Of a DNA stretch of 64,000 nucleotides, positions 55,647 to 64,000 are shown piece after piece (position 1 is the first letter of the stretch; the number at the start of each line of letters is the position of its first letter). A program made the position numbers and the translations under genes. The stretch spans positions 1 through 64,000 of the IMG/VR virus record IMGVR_UViG_3300042402_002841; one strand, given 5' to 3'. This DNA is from a virus. The notes under the pieces are model-generated. The model was not told the origin of the DNA. It worked only from the letters and a program-made list of their open reading frames with translations, and did no database searches.

Positions 55647-57652
55647 TTTTTGGCTCCAAGAATGTCCATGAGTGTGTCTCTGCTGTCTGCGTATTTACGA
55701 ATTCTCATATCAAGAATTCTCCCAATAATATTTAAGTGGGCTTTTTCTGCGTCTGTTAATTTTCCATCGCTGTAAAGGCGATTTTTGAATTGTGTAAAAT
55801 TAAATTGTCTAGCCCTTAATAGTAGAGCGTCAATCTCTCTTCTAAAGGCAAATCTTTGCTCTTGTTTTAATTTTTGAAAATATGCGGCATATGTATCGCC
55901 GTTCGGTCCATCAAGAAATTCAGAAATTGCCAACTTTTGTCTCTCCACTATTTTTACATTGTCAAGGTCAGTAAGTCCAGATGTAAAGTTGTTGGTTACG
56001 ACTGGTTTTGTTTCCGAGCCATTAGAGAGTGAAATTATTGAACCTGGGTCTCTGACTCTTTGGTCCGTAAGCCAATCAGAAACAAGCATTTTTGCCACAT
56101 CTTGAGGTTTATAGTCTGACATGGTTTTTTTTCTATCAACATTAAAACCTCTAATAAGTGTTGACGGGTCCTCAACTAAATATTTTCTTTTTTCACCAGT
56201 TCCAACAAAAAAGACATCTGGAGAATCAAGACCAAGATGCTGCTGCATATCTGATGCAAACTTTTGTCCAATATGTTCATACTTCATGGCTGGTGTGTAA
56301 AGAGTAAAACGAGACTTTGAAGGTGTTTCAAGTATTTCTCTTCTATTGTCAAGTTTTTGTTTTTTAAATACATTTGCTTTAGTTATTGCCTGCTGGAGGA
56401 TTGCGGGGTCAATATCTGCCAACGAGCGACCAGCAGTAATGTGCTCAATTGCTTCCGCAATACTTGTAATTTCCTTGCCAATTGCAGAATCTGAATCTGT
56501 TTCTCTGTCTGCATTTGTTTTTGGCTTGGCTTTTCTTCCTTTCCCAAATAATTCATCAGCCCATTTTGGAATGGCTTTTCCGCCTGGTTTTGAAACAACA
56601 TCATTTGGATTTTTGATATTTGTAAAGTTTTCTGAGTACCCAATACCATCGCCAGTTTGAAGAACAACTTCTTTTAACCTTGCTGTTGGGTCTTTAGAAA
56701 TATCAATTTGTGCAGCAGAGTTTACTGTTCTTCCAAGTTTTCTTCTTTCACCAACTGTTAACTGTCTTTTTTTCTCAAGAGATAGCGTGGAGCCACCAGG
56801 TAAAACATATGTAAGTTTTGTTACTCCAGTATTTGAAAGAAGACCAAGTTCCTGACCTCCAAGTTGAGGTAAATCTTGAACAGTTAAGATAAAGTCGGCA
56901 CCTTCCATATCCCTGTTGTCTGGAATCGCTCTGAGAACTTGCGCTGGAACTACTGGTTCCAGAACAAAGCCGTCTCTTCTAACCATTCTTGTAATTGGTT
57001 CACTAACTTGACCCATTTGAGAAACAATATTTTTTGCTGCGCTTGCTTTCGCTGCTGGGTTTGGGTTTCCAACTCTTGGAATCTGCGGTCTTCTTGACTG
57101 CACTATTGACTCTGGCGCAGTTTCTCCCGTAATTGGCGTTGAAGCACCAGCAGTTACTGCACGAGCACCACGAGCAAGCCTTCTTAAAGCACCGATAGCG
57201 GCTCCGAGTGGCGAAGGAATGTCAAACAATTTTTGTCCACACGACGAATATCTACTATCAGTAAATCTTCCACCGTACTGATAACCCTCTGGACATCTGT
57301 GTGTTCTATTTGTCCCCCCAGTGCCGCCAGGAATTCTTGGTTTACCAGGAGTAATTGCGCCCCACAAACCAGAACGAATCGGACTTCTAATTGGACTCAG
57401 GTTTCCTGGTGTGGCAGCAGAAACAACAGATTGCGCCGCTTGTCCTATGGTGGAGTGGGTTCCAAGAAGACCAACTTTTACTTCATAATTTCTTGTTAAA
57501 CCTGAACGCTTTGCTAACGCTTTAAATTCAATAATGTTTTGATTTCCATTTAAGCGCATGCGGATTACAGGGTTTGCCCTTTGAGCACTTTTAGAAGATA
57601 GTAAAGTCACCCTTCTTCTAATAAAAGAAATTTCAGAACCGTTCAACAGCAT
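55643..57652 (-). CDS. Virion-type protein with degenerate kinase-like C-terminus
   Basis: 669 residues. A Cys-containing segment CPEGYQYGGRFTDSRYSSCG lies near 118-140. The C-terminal ~200 residues resemble the kinase-like end of the 1298-residue neighbour in layout (AKMLVSDWLTDQRVRDP then PVVTNNFTSGL), but the NWDxxGxGDN and IDTGG residues are lost, suggesting a pseudokinase. No GLAS or Ca-loop module. Overlaps the upstream gene by 10 bp. Function unknown. Confidence 0.6.
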   Translation of the reverse strand: MLLNGSEISFIRRRVTLLSSKSAQRANPVIRMRLNGNQNIIEFKALAKRSGLTRNYEVKVGLLGTHSTIGQAAQSVVSAATPGNLSPIRSPIRSGLWGAITPGKPRIPGGTGGTNRTHRCPEGYQYGGRFTDSRYSSCGQKLFDIPSPLGAAIGALRRLARGARAVTAGASTPITGETAPESIVQSRRPQIPRVGNPNPAAKASAAKNIVSQMGQVSEPITRMVRRDGFVLEPVVPAQVLRAIPDNRDMEGADFILTVQDLPQLGGQELGLLSNTGVTKLTYVLPGGSTLSLEKKRQLTVGERRKLGRTVNSAAQIDISKDPTARLKEVVLQTGDGIGYSENFTNIKNPNDVVSKPGGKAIPKWADELFGKGRKAKPKTNADRETDSDSAIGKEITSIAEAIEHITAGRSLADIDPAILQQAITKANVFKKQKLDNRREILETPSKSRFTLYTPAMKYEHIGQKFASDMQQHLGLDSPDVFFVGTGEKRKYLVEDPSTLIRGFNVDRKKTMSDYKPQDVAKMLVSDWLTDQRVRDPGSIISLSNGSETKPVVTNNFTSGLTDLDNVKIVERQKLAISEFLDGPNGDTYAAYFQKLKQEQRFAFRREIDALLLRARQFNFTQFKNRLYSDGKLTDAEKAHLNIIGRILDMRIRKYADSRDTLMDILGAKK

Positions 57653-58239
57653 TCTCCGTCATTGCTTGTGTAGGGAAGAGATTTTGTCTCGCCATTATTA
57701 TCTTCGCCAACTATTTCCCAGTTTGAATCTTCTGATATAACTTTACAAAAGTTTGGTTCCATGTCTGAGAAATCTCTCATAACAAGTATTGCATGCTTTT
57801 CGTCTTCGTTTGTGACTACAGAATTTTCGTATTGTTCAACTTCTTCGGCTAATGATTTCTTTTTTGAACCAGACATTTTGCGAACTCTTTTACCGAATTC
57901 AGCATCAGACCAAATAGAACCACCCTTTACTCCTTTTAACTTTTTCTTACAATTCTTCATACCAGGATGGTGACAGCCTTCGTTGGGCCACAAGCCAGTA
58001 GTTTCATGATGCAACCATGCGCAGATATTATTGAGTGGATAAAGTTCTGGGTGGTCCGCAAGAATGACTTTACATCTGCGAAATCCACCTGGTTTTTTCA
58101 TGATTGGACGCCAGTAGCGAAGAAGTCTTTCAAGATTTCCTCTTCTGGGGCCACGGCCTTTAAGAACATCGCCAGTGAATTTTTCTTGCGGTAGGTCAAG
58201 CAGGATATCCTGTGGCGCTTTGTATTCATATTCGCTCAC
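57643..58239 (-). CDS. Conserved phage protein (LLRYWRPIMKKPGGFRRC family)
   Basis: 198 residues. The first ~105 residues contain NLERLLRYWRPIMKKPGGFR, RCKVILADHPELYPLNNICA, WLHHETTGLWPNEGCHHPGM and KNCKKKLKG, a block conserved in actinophages next to head genes. The His/Cys spacing suggests metal binding. The C-terminal ~60 residues are acidic. Function unknown; possibly head assembly. Confidence 0.75.
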   Translation of the reverse strand: MSEYEYKAPQDILLDLPQEKFTGDVLKGRGPRRGNLERLLRYWRPIMKKPGGFRRCKVILADHPELYPLNNICAWLHHETTGLWPNEGCHHPGMKNCKKKLKGVKGGSIWSDAEFGKRVRKMSGSKKKSLAEEVEQYENSVVTNEDEKHAILVMRDFSDMEPNFCKVISEDSNWEIVGEDNNGETKSLPYTSNDGECC

Positions 58240-58646
58240 TGCCTACCAACCTTATTTCTAATAATGTTTAAATTCTGTGTATGTTTTAGAGTTTTGAATT
58301 CCATGGCTCTATGATTTATTGATTTTTCTTTTGCTTTAGATTTCATAACATCTCTTGAAATCGTTAAACCCGATGTCATTGACTTTTCTATTTCTTGATT
58401 TTTTCTCAAGAATATACGCTCCCATGTTTCTGGGTCTTCGCCAGAAGCCCCATCCCACAAGTAGTCATGAAATTTCCCTAAACGCAATGGTACTAGATTA
58501 TTGGCTTTCATGGCGGTTCGCCAAAAACTAACCACCCTTGGCTTAACTCCGTCGTCAAGAACTCCGTCTTTTTGTTCGTCTTTTGAATCAAGCAAATAGT
58601 AAAGATTTTTTTCACCGTCAATAGTTGCAACTAAAACAGCCTTCAT
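58236..58646 (-). CDS. Small phage protein, unknown
   Basis: 136 residues. Beta-rich N-terminus (MKAVLVATIDGEKNLYYLL) and a basic helical C-terminus (RDVMKSKAKEKSINHRAMEF). Coupled on both sides (ATGA-type and TAATG). Unknown. Confidence 0.65.
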   Translation of the reverse strand: MKAVLVATIDGEKNLYYLLDSKDEQKDGVLDDGVKPRVVSFWRTAMKANNLVPLRLGKFHDYLWDGASGEDPETWERIFLRKNQEIEKSMTSGLTISRDVMKSKAKEKSINHRAMEFKTLKHTQNLNIIRNKVGRQ

Positions 58647-60496
58647 TATCCCTCCTTCTTTTTAGGAAGTTTTTTTAGAACTGGCTTGGGTGCGTATTTG
58701 TCAATAATTGACTCTATTTCTTTTCTTGCTATTTCTTTTAGCGCATCAAGTCCGTACTTTTTCTTTGGTCCTGGTGTTTGCCATGTGTTTTCAGTCATTA
58801 TGTCAATGCCTTCCCTGTTGGTAAACACGACATCTTGAACACCAAAAGAGACAAGTCTTTTCTTGAGTTCAATCGCTGCCTCATATTCAAGAAGATATGA
58901 CAAATACTTGGGCGTATGGCCACCGCCTATTGTTCCATCTTTTTCAAAAAAATCTCTTATTTTGTCTTCGCTAAGTTTTCTTGAACGCATCATTAGTGTC
59001 AGTCGTGACTGACCACCAATTCTATTCCCATCAGACACTTTCTTTTTTCTTATATTAAATATTGATAAAGGTATTTTTATATGCTCAATATCGTTGAGTG
59101 ATATTTCTCCAACAATAAACGCCTCAATAGAATCATCATCGTTTCTTACCAAAAGACTTGAAGGGTCTCCGCTTATGTAGGCATCCAATATCTCTATGAG
59201 GCCTGATTGACCAATATTTCCATCTCCACCAAATATTGCTAATTCAATTATTCTTTCGTCTTCTTCCGTTATGAACGAGAATACTCCACCATCTTCGTAT
59301 GAGTTTTTCTTTCCGTAACCTATTCGTGGTGCATTTTCTGCTCTTAAAACAATTTCAATACCGCGACCCGAATCCGTGAACTCTTCCGAACCGACTCTTG
59401 TTCCATAAGAGTAAAGCATTTCTTCTGTTTTTCTTACAAATGTTCCATGCATCAATTCAACTGGCACAAGAGAAAATCTAGATATTTCTCTTTTGTTACC
59501 CAATCTTCTATCTCTTTGTTTTTTTAACAATTCCAAAGACTGACTATTTACATTAATATTTAATATGGTGCCATTGTCCAAAAAATCTTCAAGAGAAGAC
59601 TTGGTCATGCTTACCCTGGCTCTCCTGTCAATATCTTGATGAATAAGTAGTGCAACGGCCTTAACTGCGAGTCTTATTTCATTTTCTGAACTAGAAGAAA
59701 TAAGTTTTCTGACCTTAGGGTTAATGTCTTCAAAAATTTTTGTTCTAATATCTGTTTTTATCTCTTTAATTGATTCTTTCAAATTAAATTCGTAATTACT
59801 GTAATACTCTTGAATTGGTATTCTTTTTTCGTTATATTTAACATATTCTGGTGTAAACATAGACAGGCCAGCATCTCTTGCTGCCTCAATTATTGACTCG
59901 GATTTTTCAAGAGTCATTTTTCCTATTTCGCTTTGTGAATTTGATGTACCAGAAGAAAGTAGTATGTTTTTTCTTTCTTTTCTTGCTTTGTCTGCTCTTT
60001 GTTTTGCAGCAAGTGAAATTTTCTTATCACCTGTAGTTTTTTCAATGCCTCTAGCAGTATCTTCTATTGCCTTCATGTAATCAGATGCGGACATTTGACT
60101 AACAAGTTCTGCTTCAAGTTGACCGTCTTCACTAACACCAGTAAATTTTATTTTTCCTGGTGGTATAACTAATTCGCTTGATGAAGATTTTCCATCTTTA
60201 AATTTTCCTTTAGAGCCAGCAGGAATAGCGACTCTAACTTTTGATTTTTTCTTAACCTCTGGCTTTTGGCCGCCCAATGTTTGACCTAATTGTTTTACAA
60301 AAACACCATCAGAAAGTCTGTTTATTGATTTTACTGCTGGTTCTTTGTTCTCTTTTTGTTCAGCATTTATTCTTGTAAGTTTTTTAATTAAAAGCAATAT
60401 TCTTTCAATCATTTCTTGGTCTTCAGTAGATGAAAGCATTGTTTTTAATTCGTTTATTTGAATTAAAATTTGGTCTTCTGGTGAATTGGGTATCAT
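58646..60496 (-). CDS. Large virion-strand protein, unknown
   Basis: 616 residues. The N-terminal coiled coil (IQINELKTMLSSTEDQEMIERI) is followed by a disordered basic linker. The C-terminal ~300 residues are alpha/beta, with VELMHGTFVRKTEEM, ENAPRIGYGKKNSYEDGGVF and GGGHTPKYLSYLLEYEAAIE. The HGT...Y...G layout is faintly ART-like, but no catalytic Glu set can be assigned. No GLAS motif. Function unknown. Confidence 0.6.
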   Translation of the reverse strand: MIPNSPEDQILIQINELKTMLSSTEDQEMIERILLLIKKLTRINAEQKENKEPAVKSINRLSDGVFVKQLGQTLGGQKPEVKKKSKVRVAIPAGSKGKFKDGKSSSSELVIPPGKIKFTGVSEDGQLEAELVSQMSASDYMKAIEDTARGIEKTTGDKKISLAAKQRADKARKERKNILLSSGTSNSQSEIGKMTLEKSESIIEAARDAGLSMFTPEYVKYNEKRIPIQEYYSNYEFNLKESIKEIKTDIRTKIFEDINPKVRKLISSSSENEIRLAVKAVALLIHQDIDRRARVSMTKSSLEDFLDNGTILNINVNSQSLELLKKQRDRRLGNKREISRFSLVPVELMHGTFVRKTEEMLYSYGTRVGSEEFTDSGRGIEIVLRAENAPRIGYGKKNSYEDGGVFSFITEEDERIIELAIFGGDGNIGQSGLIEILDAYISGDPSSLLVRNDDDSIEAFIVGEISLNDIEHIKIPLSIFNIRKKKVSDGNRIGGQSRLTLMMRSRKLSEDKIRDFFEKDGTIGGGHTPKYLSYLLEYEAAIELKKRLVSFGVQDVVFTNREGIDIMTENTWQTPGPKKKYGLDALKEIARKEIESIIDKYAPKPVLKKLPKKKEG

Positions 60497-60505
60497 TTTG
60501 AAATC

Positions 60506-63500
60506 CTATAAAAACTTAATGTCTGATGACTTGTAGTGTAATTGTTTTAATTGCTCAATTGGAACATCAAGAAATTCTGAAAGCATTTTAAAGTGCTCCT
60601 CTTTAGGCATAAAAAACTTTGTTTTTTTGCCAGGAAACATATATGTCATCAGTTCTGCAATATATTCACTTTTCTTTGTCATTGCGTATCTGCTAATTTC
60701 TCCAGCCAATTCCTGGTCTTCTGCGCTTAGCGAATAATTAATCAAATCAATTTTTTCAATGCCATTTCTCTCTGCATAAGAAATTGCTTCTTCTAGCCTG
60801 TCAATTTGTTCAGCAGTATCTTGTTCATACTTTTTTCTTGCTTTTCGGTTTTTACCCATAGCCATTGCATGAATAGTGTGACTGAGTTCGTGTCTCAAGA
60901 TGTCATCTGTAGGGATGGGCCAGTCAACGGCTTTTGATACAACCTCTTCTTGGTTCACCACTCTTGGTGGAAAAGCCAAAAATCCATATTCTGGGAAATA
61001 CTCTCCTTCAATAGATTCCCACCTGTAAGGGTCTTGATACATTTGTTCCCTATTAAATCTTCCAGGTGCGGCTCCATTTTTTGTAACAATCATTGGAGGT
61101 ATGTCAAATTCTCCAAGAAGTTCTTCAAAACCTGGAGAATCATTTAATGTTTTGTCCAACTTGGCGTTCAATCTGGATTGAGCCTCCCAGTCAATTTCCA
61201 TAATATTTATTAAATCAAGTATCTCTTGTTCACTCTTTTTGCCTTGAGTAAATGGAGATTCCTTGAGAATACTGAGCAACTCTGAGGTGTTTGTTGGTAT
61301 TGCTCTTGAAATAAGTTCTTGCCTTGTTTTAGGTTTTTCGCGAGGCTTACTATCTACTCTAAATTTTTTTGTAATTTTTTTACCAGAGCGTCTTGCTGCC
61401 GAAGATGACGCAAGACCAGTTCTTCCTGATTCTTCAAACATGTCTTCAAACGGGTCGCTGTATGGAACAGATGGAACACTTGGCGCTTCTGGTGAATAAT
61501 CTTCAAATGGGTCAGAAATAGATGGACTAGAAAATGCGGCAGGTACTGTCTCTTCAGCAAATGGGTCATTGAGTGAACCCCCAGACCTTGACGCTAAAAG
61601 ACCAGTCTGATATTCGGACCACCCTGGCTGATTTGCTAAAGCAGGATTATTGTCAACCGACTGGTTGCCCGAAGAATCACTTACATGTTCAGTCCATACT
61701 TGACCGTTAAAGTACCTAAACTGACCTGGCTTAGATGGGTCTGGACTCCACCCTGCTGAAGCACCAGGTCCAACTGCATCTGGTTTTTCTCTTCCCTCTC
61801 TCCGACGCCTAAGGCGCTCTCTAGCGCTTCCAGCAATTTCAAAAGCCTGTCCTCTTGCCGATTCTGTTAGTTCTGATACTTTTTCTCTAGTTGCTTCCGC
61901 TAGTTCTAAAGAACGCTCCTGAAATGCGGAACCCATTTCAAGTGCTTTTCTTCTGTTTTCTTCTGTCAGTAGTCTGTCTCTGGTTGCTTCTGCTGCTTGA
62001 ATAATTTCATCTGGCAAACCTTCTGATGCAATCCTATTTAATCCATGCTTTATTATTTTGTCCGCAACAGATTGGTCAATCATTCCACGCTCAACCATTA
62101 CCTCTAGTGCTTTTTCTCCCGCATCTCTACCACCTCTTCTTGCGAGTGGGACTATTGCTCCAGCAGGTCCACCAGCGGAAAATCCAATTGCCATTTCTCC
62201 AATTAGTTGAACAACATCTGCTTGTTCTGGGTTGACCCCAACTCTTTCAATAAGTTTTCTTCCAGTCCTACTTCCAAGCATTCTGCCCACCGCAGTGGCG
62301 GTCATGCTTCCACTAGGTGTAAAACTCGCAAGACCACCTCTGTCGTCTTGTTCCTCACCCATGATTTTTGCAGACTGAATTGAAGGAATGGAATACATGG
62401 AGCCAGGTTCGGTGTCTGCGATTGAATCAATTTCAATTTCTACAACAATGTCTTCCTCTATAACCGTTTTTTCAAGCGCTTGCATTGCTGGGGATGCAGA
62501 ATCAATATCGCTATCAGTTACAGAATCAGGAGGGGTAATGCCATGCCTTCTAAATGCACTCAAAACTTCTGCATTTGATTCAAGTTCAAACTCTAAATCT
62601 GGAGCAGAACGAGAAGCCAGATAAGAAATGGGAGGATTATCGGAAACAAAATCAATTGCTTCTATTTCTTCTGCGCTTAATCTTGCTTCTTGAGAAGATT
62701 TTCTTAATGCATTTCTTCCTACTGAAGCACCAAGCCTGTCAGGATATGGCCCATTTTCTACAATCGTAAGAATGTCATGAACTGCTGGTGCAAAACCACG
62801 ACCTACTCTCTGAAAGAGTGATTCATACATTTCAATTTCTTCTTGGATTTGTTCAAGGTCTGCTCGGAATTCACTAATATCATCATATGTGTCTGTAGTG
62901 CTTGTGTTTCCTTGTTGTCTTCTTTCTTCGTATCTTCTTCTTGCTTCTTCTGACTTTATTTTAAACTCATTTGCCCCATTACGAAGATGAGTAATAGCAG
63001 ACATAAGTTTTCTTTTTTCTTCTGGGGTTATGTTTTCCCCTCTTTGTGCCTTTTGTCCAATTTCTTCAAGTTCCTCAAAAGACATACCCATTGTGTCTAC
63101 AAGGTTGTTTAAAAGTTCTTTTTTCTGCGTATCTCTAAGGCGGTGTCCTTTTCTGATGCGCATATTTCTCGCACTTCTAAACATTCCCCACAAGCCACCT
63201 TTGCCATCTTCTCCGTAAAGATGCTCCTCAATGTCTTGGTTGGTAAATCTTTCTTCCTTAATCATTCGTGGAACTTTGCCGTGTCTATCCTTTTCAAATG
63301 GGTCAACAGGACCACGGGGTGTTCTTCCTGTGGGTGCCGAAGGACGACGGGGTGTCTTTATTACTCCTGCGCCTTCGGGAAGCGTCGGCTCAACCAACAC
63401 TCCTGGAGTGATTGGTCTCTTAGGTTTAACTGGCTTAGGTGAATCAATCGGAGCATCTGGTCTTCTCCCAGGAATAATTAAATCACCATCTGGCACTGGT

Positions 63501-63997
63501 GGTGCTCCAGGAACTATTAATGGACCCCAGTGAGGAGATGTTGAGCCAGGAATAATAAGCCCACTTGGTGAGGGCGGTACAGAATCTATTATTTCTATTT
63601 CTTTTTCTGGCAAGAAAGCGTCAAGGACTTCATCAACTTCTGGATTATCTCCTATTAATCCAACTTCTCTGTTTGCAACAAGTTCTGCGTGCGTTTCAAA
63701 AAACGCCAAATTTCTAGCCTGATTAAACGCACGAGGGTTTCTTGTGTCCGCAAGTACACCGAGAGCCTCTTGTTGCTTGACTTGAGAATATTGGCCTGCA
63801 AGAGCATCAAGTCTTCTATCAATTAAATCATTAAAACTTATTCCAAAAACTTGAGCAATGTTTTCATCAGAAGCAGTGTCAATAAATTCTTGCACTACAG
63901 ACATGAGTTCACTGTTAGTTAATGCGTCAAAGTTTTCATCAGGATAAGAAAGTTTGAACCATTCAAATACTGCGTCGTATTGTTTTTTGTGGGTCAT
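60506..63997 (-). CDS. GLAS-containing virion-type protein with DUF2510 and zincin
   Basis: 1163 residues; the ATG lies at the window edge, so any SD is outside. Order: acidic helical N-terminus; Pro-rich IIPG/IVPG repeats (~150-200); a basic coiled-coil region (~235-420); LASRS near 462; GLAS near 555; an Ala-rich helical segment (~560-720); a DUF2510 module (AGWSPDPSKPGQFRYFNGQV then WTEHV, near 750-772), an actinobacterial membrane/wall-associated motif; LLASRS near 800; SDPFED repeats; GLAS near 861; and a zincin with HELSH near 1036 and YIAELMTYMF as the likely third-ligand helix. Reads as a virion effector with a host-envelope-type module. Confidence 0.75.
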   Translation of the reverse strand: MTHKKQYDAVFEWFKLSYPDENFDALTNSELMSVVQEFIDTASDENIAQVFGISFNDLIDRRLDALAGQYSQVKQQEALGVLADTRNPRAFNQARNLAFFETHAELVANREVGLIGDNPEVDEVLDAFLPEKEIEIIDSVPPSPSGLIIPGSTSPHWGPLIVPGAPPVPDGDLIIPGRRPDAPIDSPKPVKPKRPITPGVLVEPTLPEGAGVIKTPRRPSAPTGRTPRGPVDPFEKDRHGKVPRMIKEERFTNQDIEEHLYGEDGKGGLWGMFRSARNMRIRKGHRLRDTQKKELLNNLVDTMGMSFEELEEIGQKAQRGENITPEEKRKLMSAITHLRNGANEFKIKSEEARRRYEERRQQGNTSTTDTYDDISEFRADLEQIQEEIEMYESLFQRVGRGFAPAVHDILTIVENGPYPDRLGASVGRNALRKSSQEARLSAEEIEAIDFVSDNPPISYLASRSAPDLEFELESNAEVLSAFRRHGITPPDSVTDSDIDSASPAMQALEKTVIEEDIVVEIEIDSIADTEPGSMYSIPSIQSAKIMGEEQDDRGGLASFTPSGSMTATAVGRMLGSRTGRKLIERVGVNPEQADVVQLIGEMAIGFSAGGPAGAIVPLARRGGRDAGEKALEVMVERGMIDQSVADKIIKHGLNRIASEGLPDEIIQAAEATRDRLLTEENRRKALEMGSAFQERSLELAEATREKVSELTESARGQAFEIAGSARERLRRRREGREKPDAVGPGASAGWSPDPSKPGQFRYFNGQVWTEHVSDSSGNQSVDNNPALANQPGWSEYQTGLLASRSGGSLNDPFAEETVPAAFSSPSISDPFEDYSPEAPSVPSVPYSDPFEDMFEESGRTGLASSSAARRSGKKITKKFRVDSKPREKPKTRQELISRAIPTNTSELLSILKESPFTQGKKSEQEILDLINIMEIDWEAQSRLNAKLDKTLNDSPGFEELLGEFDIPPMIVTKNGAAPGRFNREQMYQDPYRWESIEGEYFPEYGFLAFPPRVVNQEEVVSKAVDWPIPTDDILRHELSHTIHAMAMGKNRKARKKYEQDTAEQIDRLEEAISYAERNGIEKIDLINYSLSAEDQELAGEISRYAMTKKSEYIAELMTYMFPGKKTKFFMPKEEHFKMLSEFLDVPIEQLKQLHYKSSDIKFL

Positions 63998-64000
63998 TTC

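Noticed and set aside
28352-63997. GLAS motifs as DNA-level repeats
   Set aside because: The copies use different synonymous codons and share no flanking DNA, so they are conserved as peptide only.
1-64000. Insertion sequences or transposases
   Set aside because: No DDE, serine or tyrosine transposase/integrase frame and no terminal inverted repeats were found.

Overview
The window is part of the genome of a large tailed phage of an actinobacterium. The phage evidence is an HK97-fold major capsid protein (47440-48798), a RepA-like primase-helicase, SSB, an SNF2-family helicase, a terminase-small-subunit-like HTH protein, a signal-peptide-bearing lysozyme-like enzyme, three tRNAs and about 45 genes under 110 codons packed into overlapping operons. 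The host evidence is a WhiB Fe-S regulator, a DUF2510 module inside a virion-type protein, a DUF732-type lipoprotein, and about 30 promoters that place the start codon at the expected +1 (leaderless mRNAs, common in actinobacteria). The moderate to low GC suggests a low-GC, perhaps aquatic, actinobacterium; that is inference.

Layout. 1-4.2 kb (mostly minus): a MoxR-type AAA ATPase coupled to a zincin-plus-VWA partner, then small genes. 4.2-17.3 kb (plus): an accessory region of tiny genes, almost every operon headed by the same ~38-bp promoter (33 copies in the window, 28 plus and 5 minus). Seven copies of a second element (TTTCCGCCACCGT...GATTAG) occur between 3.2 and 19.5 kb, five consecutive ones about 2.4 kb apart. 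Inverted AGCCCAGC/GCTGGGCT hairpins, terminators, two parS-like palindromes (11530, 11631) and possible small RNAs also lie here. 17.4-27.7 kb: replication and regulation genes (SNF2 helicase, DUF932, lysozyme-like enzyme, SSB, WhiB, primase-helicase, HTH protein).

27.7-37.7 kb (minus) is dominated by one 3106-residue protein. It is a polyvalent protein in the sense of Iyer, Burroughs and Aravind: three zincin metallopeptidase domains, an ADP-ribosyltransferase-like domain, a Nudix hydrolase, further conserved phage domains and a DUF3626-like C-terminus. The tetrapeptide GLAS recurs at its domain borders. The same GLAS motif recurs in three other large proteins of the capsid-gene strand (1163, 1298 and 794 residues), and a Ca-loop-like DGDxDGL...TPxxRP module is shared by three of the four. 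I read this as a set of virion-packaged multi-effector polyproteins with a common processing or delivery signal.

37.7-38.35 kb is an intergenic region between divergent genes with six DnaA-box-like 9-mers, a candidate origin. 38.4-45.6 kb: metallophosphoesterase, lipoprotein, tRNA-Ser, tRNA-Arg, tRNA-Ile, LexA-type and repressor-type DNA-binding proteins, a histone-tail-like protein and a B12-dependent ribonucleotide reductase. 45.7-64 kb (minus except one gene): a beta-rich decoration-like protein, small genes, the capsid gene, then seven coupled genes carrying zeta-toxin-like, kinase-like, ART-like and zincin domains. Portal, large terminase and tail genes are not visible and presumably lie outside the window.
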